This document shows, in pieces, positions 28,708 to 39,241 of a stretch of DNA of 44,024 bases. Within the stretch, counting starts at the first letter, position 1. The number at the start of each line of letters is the position of its first letter. This stretch comes from Nannocystaceae bacterium. GTDB taxonomy: Bacteria; Myxococcota_A; Polyangia; Nannocystales; Nannocystaceae. The notes under the pieces were generated by a model. The model was not told the DNA's origin and made no database searches. It saw only the letters and a list, made by a program, of their open reading frames with translations. The stretch lies in contig JAIBBS010000055.1 of NCBI GenBank assembly GCA_019694555.1, positions 1-44,024 on the forward strand, given 5' to 3'. The translations under genes were made by a program, and so were the position numbers.

Positions 28708-29688
28708 ATGATCCGCGGGCGGATGGCCCGGCGCGGCAGATCGATCTCCGGACCCATCATCTATGGATCCGTCGCCGTCGCGCTGACGACGGCACTGCTG
28801 GTCGGCTGGATCTACGTCATCGTTCGCGACCAGAACCTCACGCAGCAGTGGGCCGCGAGCAACACGTGGCTGCTGGTCGCCGGCATCGTGTCGTTCTCCG
28901 CGATCATCGCGGTGCTGGTGCTGTTCTCGGTGGTGCTCGCGCGCGCGATCCTCGAGGTCCGCCGCCAGACGACCTTCGTCGACTCGGTCACGCACGAGCT
29001 GCGCAGTCCGCTGGCCTCGCTGCGGCTGTGCCTCGAGACGCTGCGGCGGCCCGAGCTGCACGAGCCGCAGCGCGAGCGGCTGCACTTCATGATGCGCAAC
29101 GACATCGAGCGGCTCAACGGCTTCATCGATGACATCCTCGAGGCCACGCGGCTCGAGCACGGCGGTCGCGCGGCCGCGGCCACGCCGTTCGAGCTGCTGG
29201 CGGTGATCGAGCGCTGCGTCGCGCAGGTGCGACGACGTCACGGCGTCGAGCCCGACGCGGTCTCGGTCGACATGCCCGCCGGTCTCGTGGTCGTCAGCGA
29301 TCCCACCGCGCTCGAGATCGCGGTGCGCAATCTGCTCGACAATGCGGTCAAGTACTCCGACCCGCCGGTCAAGGTCGAGGTCATGGTCGCGGTGACGGTG
29401 GGCCAGGTGCGCATCGACGTGCGCGACCATGGCATCGGCATCCCGCGGCGCGCGCTGCGACGTGTGTTCGATCGCTTCTACCGCGTGGACGAGGAGGCGG
29501 TCCGTGCCCGGCGCGGCACCGGCCTGGGCCTGTTCGTCGTGCGCGCGCTGGTGCGGTCGATCGGTGGCAATCTCCGCGCGCACTCGGACGGACCGGGGAC
29601 TGGGACCTGCATGACGATCGTGCTACCCCATCGACCGCCCGAGGCCGCGGTGCCGCAGATCGCCGCCGAGGGGGCCCCGCGCGCATGA
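28708..29688 (+). CDS. Sensor histidine kinase
   Basis: 326 residues. Two membrane helices (about 17-39 and 54-78) enclose only some 14 external residues, so it may sense within the membrane or through a partner. The phospho-acceptor is His 96 in SVTHELRSPLASLR; the ATPase domain has NLLDNAVKYS (N box), RDHGIGI (G1), the RVFDRFYR F box and GTGLGL (G2). There is no HAMP or PAS domain, which makes it a compact OmpR-type partner kinase. ATG 28723 is an alternative start. The stop overlaps the response regulator start as ATGA, so the pair is co-translated. Confidence 0.92.
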   Translation: MIRGRMARRGRSISGPIIYGSVAVALTTALLVGWIYVIVRDQNLTQQWAASNTWLLVAGIVSFSAIIAVLVLFSVVLARAILEVRRQTTFVDSVTHELRSPLASLRLCLETLRRPELHEPQRERLHFMMRNDIERLNGFIDDILEATRLEHGGRAAAATPFELLAVIERCVAQVRRRHGVEPDAVSVDMPAGLVVVSDPTALEIAVRNLLDNAVKYSDPPVKVEVMVAVTVGQVRIDVRDHGIGIPRRALRRVFDRFYRVDEEAVRARRGTGLGLFVVRALVRSIGGNLRAHSDGPGTGTCMTIVLPHRPPEAAVPQIAAEGAPRA

Positions 29689-30419
29689 CCGACGCCAAGA
29701 CCAGCCTGCCCCGCGTGCTGTTGGTGGAGGACGAGGAGCACCTCGCCGCCGGCCTCAAGCTCAACTTCGAGCTCGACGGCCTGCACGTCGATGTCGCGGC
29801 CACCGGTCGCGAGGCCGGGCGCCTGCTGCTGCAGGAGCAGCGCTACGACCTCATCATCTTGGACGTGATGCTGCCCGACGTCGACGGCTTCTCGCTGTGC
29901 CAGAAGCTGCGCGAGGCCGGCAACACCACGCCGGTGCTGATGCTGACCGCCCGCGGTGCGACCGAGGACCGCGTCGAGGGCCTCAACGTCGGTGCCGACG
30001 ACTACCTGACCAAGCCGTTCGAGCTCGAGGAGCTGCGCGCACGCATGCGATCGCTGATGCGCCGCAGCGCGTGGGGCCAGCGTCCCGAGGGACGAACGAC
30101 GCGCCTGCTCGAGCTCGGCGATGCGCGCATCGACTTCGACAGCCACGAGGTCACCGTGCGCGGTGAGATCATGCACCTGACCGCGCTCGAGCTGGAGCTG
30201 CTGCGCTACTTCGCCGACAACCCCGGCCGCGTGCTCGGGCGCGAGGAGCTGCAGCAGCGGGTGTGGAAGCTCAATGACTACCCGAGCCAGCGCATGGTCG
30301 ACAACTTCATCATGCGACTGCGGCGGCACTTCGAGCCCGACCCGCGCAACCCGGTGATGTTCGTGTCGGTGCGCGGCGCGGGCTACAAGTTCATGCCGCC
30401 GAGCAACCGCGGAGGATGA
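29685..30419 (+). CDS. OmpR/PhoB-family response regulator
   Basis: 244 residues. The receiver has the acidic pocket VEDEE, phospho-acceptor D60 in ILDVMLPD, T88 and Lys 110 in YLTKPF. The C-terminal winged helix carries the typical LTALELELLRYFADNPGRVL and the RGAGYKF wing. It is the cognate partner of the upstream kinase and is coupled by ATGA at both ends (29685-29688 and 30416-30419), forming a three-gene unit. The inverted repeats at 28579-28674 are candidates for autoregulation, but this is only positional. Confidence 0.94.
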   Translation: MTDAKTSLPRVLLVEDEEHLAAGLKLNFELDGLHVDVAATGREAGRLLLQEQRYDLIILDVMLPDVDGFSLCQKLREAGNTTPVLMLTARGATEDRVEGLNVGADDYLTKPFELEELRARMRSLMRRSAWGQRPEGRTTRLLELGDARIDFDSHEVTVRGEIMHLTALELELLRYFADNPGRVLGREELQQRVWKLNDYPSQRMVDNFIMRLRRHFEPDPRNPVMFVSVRGAGYKFMPPSNRGG

Positions 30420-31189
30420 CGCACGTGCCGCTGGACTATGACGCGCTCGAACGGGCGCTGGCGACGATGGGCGCGACGCTGCCGCCCGAACCCGATCAGT
30501 GGCCGCGCTACGTCGAGCAGCTCGGGGTCAGCGAGGCCGACGCACCGATGTTGCTCGAGCTGGTGAAGTCGTGGGCGGACCCCGAGCACTTCGAACGCTT
30601 CGCCGGCAACGACGACGCCGTGTTCGCGCCCGTGCACGCCTGGCGCACGCTGGCGCAGCTGCGCGTGCCCGCGGTGGTCGACGGCATGCTCGCACTGCTG
30701 GTCGAGCTCGAGACACAGGACGACGAGCTCGCGGCCGCCGATCTGTCCGCGGTGGCCGAGTGCGTGGGCGCGGCCGCGATCGCGCCGCTGCGGGCCTTCG
30801 CGGCCGCGGCAGGCTCGCCGGACCGGGCCCGCGCCGCCGCGATCACGGCGCTGGAGTGGTTCGCGACCGAAGACACCGCGCTGCGGGCGGAGCTGCTGCC
30901 GGTGTGGCTCGCGGCGCTGGAGCGCTGTGAGCCGACGGCGCGCAGCAGCAACGCGGCCGTGGTCGCGGCGCTGGTGGCGTGGCGCATGCCCGAGACCATC
31001 GACACGGTGCGCAAGGCCTTCGCCGCCGGTGCCCTCGACGAGGACGAGCTCGGCAGCTTCAACGACGTCGCGGTGGCGCTGGGCGTGCGCGAGCGCTGGG
31101 CCACGCGCAACCACGGTGGGCACGCGAAGGACAAGCGCGCGCGCAAGCGCGAGAAGCAAGCGCGCAAGGCCAACCGCAAGCGCCGCTGA
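30416..31189 (+). CDS. Helical-repeat protein of unknown function, coupled to two-component operon
   Basis: 257 residues, family not recognised with certainty. The sequence is mostly alpha-helical with paired helices rich in Ala and Leu, suggesting HEAT-like repeats, and has no signal or membrane segment. The last 25 or so residues are strongly basic (KDKRARKREKQARKANRKRR), a tail suited to nucleic acid or ribosome binding; similar tails with SEC-C-type metal motifs occur in related proteins, but no such Cys motif is present. The ATG overlaps the response regulator stop as ATGA, so its level should follow the regulator. Ends in a long GC hairpin. Confidence 0.72.
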   Translation: MTHVPLDYDALERALATMGATLPPEPDQWPRYVEQLGVSEADAPMLLELVKSWADPEHFERFAGNDDAVFAPVHAWRTLAQLRVPAVVDGMLALLVELETQDDELAAADLSAVAECVGAAAIAPLRAFAAAAGSPDRARAAAITALEWFATEDTALRAELLPVWLAALERCEPTARSSNAAVVAALVAWRMPETIDTVRKAFAAGALDEDELGSFNDVAVALGVRERWATRNHGGHAKDKRARKREKQARKANRKRR

Positions 31190-31197
31190 GGGTCGCG

Positions 31198-31233
31198 CGG
31201 CGCGGGCGCGGGCCGGAGACCCGCGCCGCGCCG
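31198..31233. terminator. Long GC hairpin between convergent genes
   Basis: A 15-nt arm (31198-31212) pairs with a 14-nt arm (31220-31233) with one bulged G and a 7-nt loop. It separates the convergent helical protein and the metallo-beta-lactamase-fold lipoprotein genes. Confidence 0.65.
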
Positions 31234-31241
31234 ACGATGGC

Positions 31242-32978
31242 TCAGCCGCCCGCGGCCGCCTGCAGCTCGGCGAGCGTCGCGGTGCCGAAGCCGTGACCGC
31301 CCGCGATCAACGAGACCGCGTCCAGGGCCCCGTGCAGCTCGAGCGACGCCAGCACCGCCTGGGCGCCGACGGGACCGAAGACCTGGAACGGGAACCCGGG
31401 GTTGTACAGATCGACCACGAACGCGACGCCCGCGCCTTCGACGACCGGCAGCACCAGGTCCGCGGCGTGGGGGTTCTCGAGGTCGTAGACCGTCACGGGG
31501 TTGGTCGCGTCGTCGAGCGTGAACTCGCCGCCGTCGGGCACGATCTCGATCGCGGGGTCGTCGACCGGGTTGGCCGCGAGCTCGTCAGGCTCGACCGTCG
31601 AGGGCGCGGCGAGGACCTCGTCCCACACCGACTCGGCGCCGGTGCCCACCACCAGCGTCGCGCCGCGTGCGACCAGCGTGCGCGCGCACGCGGCATGATC
31701 GACGTGGTGGTGCGAGACCACCGCGTGGGTCACCGCCGCGCCGTCGAGGTTGGCGTCGATCCAGTCGAGCACCGCGACGCAGCGTGCCTCGTACAGCGGC
31801 GTCTCGAACAACACCACGCCGCCGGACTGCTCGACCACCAGCGAGTGGTGCGTGCCACCCCACAGGTGGTGCACGCCCGGTGCGATCTCGGTCGCGACCA
31901 CCTGCGTCTGCAGCCCCGCCAGCGGGATGCCAGCGCCGACGAACGACTGCGACCACATCGAGTTGCGCTCGCCGCGGGCGGCCTCGTCCGGATCCTCGGG
32001 CGCGCTCGCGGGCAACGTGAACGCGTCGGGCGGCGGTGCCGTGGTGGTCGAGACGCCGCTGCGGGTCTCGCTCGCGATCACGATGCCGTCGACGGTGATC
32101 GAGGCCTCGCCGGCGAAGGCGACGCCGCCGTCGCTGGCCTGCCAGTCGACGAAGTCGACCGCGACCTCGACATCGCGGCGCAGCGGGTCGTTCTCGATCG
32201 TGGTCAGCCGCGAGATCTGGTCGGTCTCGCTGTCGATCCACAGCACGATCGGGCGCACGCTGCCGGGCAGCTGCAGCCGCTCGTGCGGACGACCGTCGAG
32301 ATCGATCGCGCCCAGCTCGCGCACACCGCTGGGATCGGCCAGCACGGCGCGCAGCAGCACCTGCGGGTGCAGCAGCTGTTGCTGCCGCACCGTCGCCGCC
32401 ACTCGATCGGGCAGCATGGGCGCGCTGGGGGCCTGGAACAGGTTGTCGACGCCGTCGATGTACCCCGCCGGACCCGCGACGATCTCGCTGTAGCTCAGCG
32501 GCAGGCCCAGGTCGAACAGCGTCAGCGTGCGCGCGACGTCGAGCCGTAGACCCTGCGCCTGCAGGTCCCACGTCAACGCGATGTCGTAGTCGCTCGCCGG
32601 CACCGTGGTCTGGCGCGGCGTGTCGCCCTCGTCGATCGACCAGCGCGAGCCCTGGGCCTGCAGCGCGATGGTCGACAGCGAGCTCAGGGCATCGGCGCCG
32701 CCCAGCGCCGCGACCACCCGATCGAGCAGGCTGGCCTCGTCGCCGGTGGTGCCGCTGCTGCCGTCGCTGCTGCTGCCGTCCGCACCCGTGGTGCTGGTGC
32801 TGGCGCTGTCACTGTCGCTGCCCGGAGCGGTTGTATCGGAGCTCGCGTCGGCGCTGCCGGTCGAGCTCGACTCGTCGGCTGCGTTCGGATCGCCATCGTC
32901 GCCGCAGGCTGCGGCGGTCAGTGCGAGCGCGAACACAGGGACGAGCGAACGAACGAAGGTCTCGGATCGTGTCTGCAT
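31242..32978 (-). CDS. Metallo-beta-lactamase-fold lipoprotein
   Basis: 578 residues. Signal peptide ending at Cys 25, then a Ser/Thr/Asp/Gly linker of about 50 residues. The middle part (about 80-330) is a separate domain that reads like an outer-membrane-lipoprotein-type beta structure (LQAQGSRWSIDEGDTPR, LTTIENDPLRRDVEVAVDF). The C-terminal 250 residues form an MBL fold with the zinc motif H423-x-H425-x-D427-H428 and later GGHGFGT. The reaction is unknown; hydrolase or quinone-type chemistry is possible. The start ATG 32978 follows a GAGGA ribosome site. It may act on a surface or periplasmic substrate. Confidence 0.82.
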   Translation of the reverse strand: MQTRSETFVRSLVPVFALALTAAACGDDGDPNAADESSSTGSADASSDTTAPGSDSDSASTSTTGADGSSSDGSSGTTGDEASLLDRVVAALGGADALSSLSTIALQAQGSRWSIDEGDTPRQTTVPASDYDIALTWDLQAQGLRLDVARTLTLFDLGLPLSYSEIVAGPAGYIDGVDNLFQAPSAPMLPDRVAATVRQQQLLHPQVLLRAVLADPSGVRELGAIDLDGRPHERLQLPGSVRPIVLWIDSETDQISRLTTIENDPLRRDVEVAVDFVDWQASDGGVAFAGEASITVDGIVIASETRSGVSTTTAPPPDAFTLPASAPEDPDEAARGERNSMWSQSFVGAGIPLAGLQTQVVATEIAPGVHHLWGGTHHSLVVEQSGGVVLFETPLYEARCVAVLDWIDANLDGAAVTHAVVSHHHVDHAACARTLVARGATLVVGTGAESVWDEVLAAPSTVEPDELAANPVDDPAIEIVPDGGEFTLDDATNPVTVYDLENPHAADLVLPVVEGAGVAFVVDLYNPGFPFQVFGPVGAQAVLASLELHGALDAVSLIAGGHGFGTATLAELQAAAGG

Positions 32979-32983
32979 GGTGT

Positions 32984-32988
32984 TCCTC
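32984..32988 (-). promoter_or_regulatory. Ribosome binding site GAGGA
   Basis: Minus-strand GAGGA ends 5 nt before ATG 32978 and supports that start over the in-frame ATG further upstream. Confidence 0.65.
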
Positions 32989-33116
32989 GGTCGCGCGGCC
33001 ATGCCAGCCACCGCGGGAACCACTCCCGCGCGTGCCAGTACGGACGACGTCGACGACAGCGCACAAGGTCGTCCACCGCGGCACACGCGTTACGGAGGTG
33101 ATTGCGAAGAAGTGTT

Positions 33117-33146
33117 GCGCGCCGCCTGCTCGATCGGGCGGCGCGC
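33117..33146. terminator. GC hairpin after surface lipoprotein gene
   Basis: GCGCGCCGCC (33117-33126) and GGCGGCGCGC (33137-33146) form a perfect 10-bp stem with a 10-nt loop, 18 bp beyond the minus-strand stop at 33165. Confidence 0.65.
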
Positions 33147-33164
33147 GAGACCAGCAGCGCACGC

Positions 33165-34748
33165 TCAGCCGCGACAGATCGCGGGCTTGTCACCTTCGAA
33201 GCCGTCGAACACGTTGCCGAGCGCGGGATCCTCGTAGTCCGAGGTGATGTGCGCGCCGGTGGCCATGCGGATGGCGTTGCCGAAGCTGTTGGTGAACGTC
33301 GCGTTGGTCACCGGCGGGCCCTCGCGGTCCTGACCGTCGCCGGAGTACAGGAAGTTGAGCTCGCCGTGCCAGCCGTCGGTGTCGGGGTTGCACGCGTTGA
33401 GCGTGGCGGCACTGCGAGCACCGAGACCGTCGAACACGACGTGGTCGAGCACGGTGTCGGCGAAGGCGCACGAGTTGACCGTGATGCCCGGGCTCGCGGC
33501 CGCGGGATCGGTGGGCTCGAGGTGGCTCCACGCGGCGTCGTTGACGAAGCGGATCGGTGCGTCCGCGGTGCCGAGCGCCACCAGCGAGCCCGGGCCGCTG
33601 CAGCCGCCCTTGTCGCCGATGTACCAGGTGCCCTCGTTGGCGATCGCGACCGTGGTGCCGGGATCGATCGTGCAGGTCGCCGACAGCAGCTCGTTGCTGG
33701 CCGTGCGCCAGGCGAGGCCCTCCTGCAGCCGGTGCAGCGTGTAGTCGCGATCGATGATCGCGCCCTCGGCGTGGTCGATCTGCACGTAGCGCGTCGCGGC
33801 CGGGATGCCGGCGTCGGGACCGACCGTGAAGCTGTTGGCGTCGATGGTCGACGCGCCGTAGACGTTGACGCGCAGCACCGGGTAGCCGTGGTCGAAGTAG
33901 TCGGCGAAGTCGCCTTCGTTGTCGTACTTCGCCACGTACTCCTGCGCGAAGTTGTACATCGTCAGGTGCGAACCCGGCGCGAGGCCCTTGTCGTTGAGCA
34001 GCTCGATGCCCAGGTGCTGCGACGAGTAGATCGTGACCTCGTCGAGCTCCACCGCCGGGCCCTGGCCGTTGTCGTGTCCGACCCGCAGCGGCTTGCCGCC
34101 GGCCGAGAGACCGCCGTTGTAGATCTCGAGGTGGTGCAGCGACAGCAGCTCGAGGCCGGTGGTCGAGATGCCGGCCCAGTACAGCTGGTCGGCCTCGGTG
34201 CCCTCGGACTTCGCGGTGAACACGACGGGCGCGTCGGCGGTGCCGTTGGCGGTGAGCGAGCCGCCGTCGAGCATGCGCAGCTCGCCGGCCGGGGGCTCGC
34301 CCGAACCGTCCGCGCCGGGCGGGCCGTAGTCGAAGCACACGACGGTGCCGGCCTCGATCGTCAGGTTCGTCGGCACCGACAGCGGGCCGAACACGAGATA
34401 GACGTTGTCGGGCGTCCAGGTCTCGTCGCTGTCGAGCACGGCCTTGGCGTCGAGCGCCCAGCCGTAGACCTTCTGCGGCTTGTCGATGGGGCAGGCATGA
34501 CGCACGTCGCCCGCGGGCGGCTCGTCGGTGTCGCCGGTGCCACCGCTGTCGCCCGATCCGCCGGACGTGTCGGCGGTGCCGGTGCCCGCGGACGTGGTCG
34601 CGTCGGTGGTGTCGTGGCCGTCGCTGCCGCCCTCCGACGAGGCAGCCGCGTCGGTGTCGCCGTCGTCGGCCCCGGCGAAGATGCACGCGGGCAGCGGTGC
34701 GAGCGCGGTGGTGAACAGGGCGGCGATGCGATGCGAGCGCAGGATCAT
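33165..34748 (-). CDS. Large putative surface lipoprotein, beta-helix-like
   Basis: 527 residues. MILRSHRIAALFTTALAPLPAC is a signal with probable lipid Cys 22, followed by a long Ser/Thr/Gly/Asp linker. The mature part has repeated short strands with turns such as LTIEAGTVVCFDYG, GSLTANGTADAPVVFTAK, ISTTGLELLSLHHLEIYNG and SLVALGTADAPIRFVND, as in right-handed parallel beta-helix proteins of the cell surface. The repeated GTADAP turn supports a repeat fold. No catalytic motif was identified. The start is set by GGAGG at 34758-34762. It is divergent from the kinase at 35092 and shares the intergenic region with the tandem palindromes. Confidence 0.78.
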   Translation of the reverse strand: MILRSHRIAALFTTALAPLPACIFAGADDGDTDAAASSEGGSDGHDTTDATTSAGTGTADTSGGSGDSGGTGDTDEPPAGDVRHACPIDKPQKVYGWALDAKAVLDSDETWTPDNVYLVFGPLSVPTNLTIEAGTVVCFDYGPPGADGSGEPPAGELRMLDGGSLTANGTADAPVVFTAKSEGTEADQLYWAGISTTGLELLSLHHLEIYNGGLSAGGKPLRVGHDNGQGPAVELDEVTIYSSQHLGIELLNDKGLAPGSHLTMYNFAQEYVAKYDNEGDFADYFDHGYPVLRVNVYGASTIDANSFTVGPDAGIPAATRYVQIDHAEGAIIDRDYTLHRLQEGLAWRTASNELLSATCTIDPGTTVAIANEGTWYIGDKGGCSGPGSLVALGTADAPIRFVNDAAWSHLEPTDPAAASPGITVNSCAFADTVLDHVVFDGLGARSAATLNACNPDTDGWHGELNFLYSGDGQDREGPPVTNATFTNSFGNAIRMATGAHITSDYEDPALGNVFDGFEGDKPAICRG

Positions 34749-34757
34749 GTCGTCGAA

Positions 34758-34762
34758 CCTCC
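34758..34762 (-). promoter_or_regulatory. Ribosome binding site GGAGG
   Basis: Minus-strand GGAGG ends 9 nt before ATG 34748. Confidence 0.6.
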
Positions 34763-34907
34763 GTCGCGTCGTCGTTTCAAGCCGCTTGCCATCGCCCCGC
34801 GCGGCTGGAGCCCGCGCGAACAATCCTCGCGAACGAGGCCAGTTGGCGCGCTCGTGGTGCCGCGCGTCGTCGCTCGCGCGGCGAAGCGCCGGTGTCGCCC
34901 CTCTCTC

Positions 34908-34931
34908 GCCCCCGCGGTCGCCCCCGCGGTC
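34908..34931. repeat. Tandem 12-bp direct repeat
   Basis: Two adjacent exact copies of GCCCCCGCGGTC. Same period as the palindrome pair about 85 bp further on. Confidence 0.6.
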
Positions 34932-35015
34932 GTCCGATCGCGTGCACGGGCCACGACGCGGCTCGGGCACCACGCTGCTGCCCTCCCGCGGCAGTGCACG
35001 TCCGCGGTGACACGT

Positions 35016-35037
35016 GTGTCGACACCTGTGTCGACAC
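35016..35037. promoter_or_regulatory. Tandem palindromes GTGTCGACAC, probable operator
   Basis: Two identical perfect 10-bp palindromes at 35016-35025 and 35028-35037, spaced at a 12-bp period, 42 bp upstream of the kinase -10. Another related half (GACACGTG) precedes them. The form is that of a dimeric regulator site; the regulator is unknown. Confidence 0.6.
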
Positions 35038-35079
35038 GAACTCGCGCGCGCATCGGTGCCGGCGCCCGCGCGCAGCTGC

Positions 35080-35085
35080 TAGACT
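35080..35085 (+). promoter_or_regulatory. Extended -10 element for kinase
   Basis: TGC-TAGACT, ending 6 nt before GTG 35092. No -35 is recognisable, which fits activation from the upstream palindromes. Predicts a leaderless mRNA. Confidence 0.5.
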
Positions 35086-35091
35086 GCGAAC

Positions 35092-37666
<2,575 letters not shown>

Positions 37667-37671
<5 letters not shown>

Positions 37672-37700
37672 CAACCCGTGCGTCACCGCGGGCTGCTAGC
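37667..37700. terminator. Bidirectional hairpin containing both stop codons
   Basis: GCTAGCAACCCG (37667-37678) pairs with CGGGCTGCTAGC (37689-37700) with one mismatch and a 10-nt loop. The TAG stops of the kinase (plus) and the FHA activator (minus) each lie inside an arm. Confidence 0.7.
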
Positions 37701-39009
37701 GCGACAGCAGACCGTGCCGCCGCAGCAGCCGGTACAGGTGCGTGCGGTGCATGCCCAGCGCGCGCGCGGTCGCAGACACGTTGTCGCCACAGCGCCGCAG
37801 CGCCGCGGCCAGCTCCTCGGGCGTGGGCGCGCGGCTCGGCTCGTCGCTGGGCTCGGCCGGGCTCGACCCCGCCGCGATCGGCGTGCCGGCGTCGGGTGCC
37901 AGGTCCGCGGCGCTGACCGAGGCCGCGCCGCGATCGAGCGCGTCGGCGGCGGCGCGCCGGACCTCGGCGATCAGCTCGCGCACGTTGCCGGGCCACGGGC
38001 GACAGCAGCACGCTTCGATCAAGGTCGGATCGATCGCGAGCGAGCGATCGATCGCCGCCACCGTGCGCGCGAGCAGCCACGGGATCTCCTCCTTGCGCGC
38101 CCGCAGCGGCGGAATCGGCAGCGACGGCCGTCCGATGCGGAAGTAGAGATCCTCGCGGAAGCGGCCGGCGGCGACCTCGGCCCGCAGGTCGCGGTGGCTC
38201 GCGGCGCAGATGCGCACGTCGACCGCCACCGCCCGCGTCGCGCCCAGCGGCACCACCTCGCGGGTCTCGAGCACGCGCAACAGCTTGCCCTGCACCGCGG
38301 GGTGGAGCTCGGCGATCTCGTCGAGGAACAACGTGCCGCCGTGCGCCGCGACGATGCTGCCGTCGGCGTCGGCGGTGGCGCCCGAGTACGCGCCCTTCTT
38401 CGCGCCCAGCAGCACGCGCTCGGCCACGCCCTCGGGAATCGCCGCGCAGTTGATCGCGACGAAGGGCCCGCGCGCGCGCCCGGTCGCCTCGTGGTAGTGG
38501 CGCGCCGCGAGCTCCTTGCCGCTGCCGCTGTCGCCCTGCAGCATCGCGTTGTCGCCGCGTGCGGCCGCGCGCGCCACCGGTTCGAGCGCCCGCGCCAGGT
38601 GTGGACCGATCACGTGTTCGCCCTGGATCACGCCGCGCTCGTCGCGGCCGTCGAACGGACGCACGTCGTCGAGCAGCAGCACCAGCGAGCGGCCGATGCG
38701 GACCACCGCGCCGTCGCCGGCGTGGGTGGTGTCGCAGCGTTGCGCGTCGACGAAGGTGCCGTTGCGCGAGCCCAGATCGCGCACCCAGAAGCCCGTGGCG
38801 TCGCGGCGGATCTCGGCGTGCTCGCGCGAAGCCCGTTCGTCGTCGATGCGCACGTCACCCTCGCGACCGAGGACCAGGCGGCCACGCTGCAGCGGCACCG
38901 CGAGCATGCGCGGCGTACCGACGATCGCGATCGCGACCACGCCGGGAATCGGCGGCGCGGCGGTGTCGCCGGCGAGCACGCGGTCGTCGATCGTCTCGAT
39001 CTCGGGCAA
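37696..39009 (-). CDS. FHA-domain sigma54-dependent transcriptional activator
   Basis: About 437 residues from the proposed TTG start. An N-terminal FHA domain (about 25-115; LGREGDVRIDD, ASREHAEI, LGSRNGTFVD) binds phosphothreonine. The AAA+ domain has Walker A GDSGSGKE (159-166), GAYSGA (206-211) in place of the sigma54-contacting GAFTGA, Walker B LFLDEIAEL, and REDLYFRI. The C-terminal Fis-type HTH is NVSATARALGMHRTHLYRLL. FHA input suggests control by a Ser/Thr kinase, and one is convergent next door. The same frame runs upstream to GTG 39072, but that extra part is Arg/Pro-rich and lies across the TAGGCT -10 element, so TTG 39009 is preferred. Confidence 0.88.
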   Translation of the reverse strand: MPEIETIDDRVLAGDTAAPPIPGVVAIAIVGTPRMLAVPLQRGRLVLGREGDVRIDDERASREHAEIRRDATGFWVRDLGSRNGTFVDAQRCDTTHAGDGAVVRIGRSLVLLLDDVRPFDGRDERGVIQGEHVIGPHLARALEPVARAAARGDNAMLQGDSGSGKELAARHYHEATGRARGPFVAINCAAIPEGVAERVLLGAKKGAYSGATADADGSIVAAHGGTLFLDEIAELHPAVQGKLLRVLETREVVPLGATRAVAVDVRICAASHRDLRAEVAAGRFREDLYFRIGRPSLPIPPLRARKEEIPWLLARTVAAIDRSLAIDPTLIEACCCRPWPGNVRELIAEVRRAAADALDRGAASVSAADLAPDAGTPIAAGSSPAEPSDEPSRAPTPEELAAALRRCGDNVSATARALGMHRTHLYRLLRRHGLLSR

Positions 39010-39016
39010 CCGGAAC

Positions 39017-39022
39017 AGCCTA
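39017..39022 (-). promoter_or_regulatory. -10 element for FHA activator
   Basis: Minus-strand TAGGCT ends 7 nt before TTG 39009. The match to the window-wide spacing is the main argument for the TTG start. The rest of 39023-39241 holds nothing I can assign. Confidence 0.4.
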
Positions 39023-39241
39023 CACGACCGCCCCGGGCGCCAGGGCCCACGCGGGTGGGGCTCGCGGGTCACGGCGACGCTCCACGGTCGCGCGCGGGCG
39101 GTGGTTTCGAGGGTCGGGGCAGGGGCACACCCCGGCTGCGTTCAAGACGCGGGCCAGCCGGTGCACGCACGCGGTCATCGTGTGCGGACGCGCGCCGACG
39201 CCCGCCGGTGCGTCACAGCCTGTGTCGGGCAGCGGTCGCGG

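Larger units (their letters stand above)
34749..35091. other. 343-bp divergent intergenic region
   Basis: No gene is supported here. It holds the ribosome site of the minus-strand lipoprotein, a 12-bp tandem direct repeat (34908-34931), a pair of tandem palindromes (35016-35037) and the -10 element of the kinase (35080-35085). It is the most site-rich intergenic region of the window. Confidence 0.6.
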
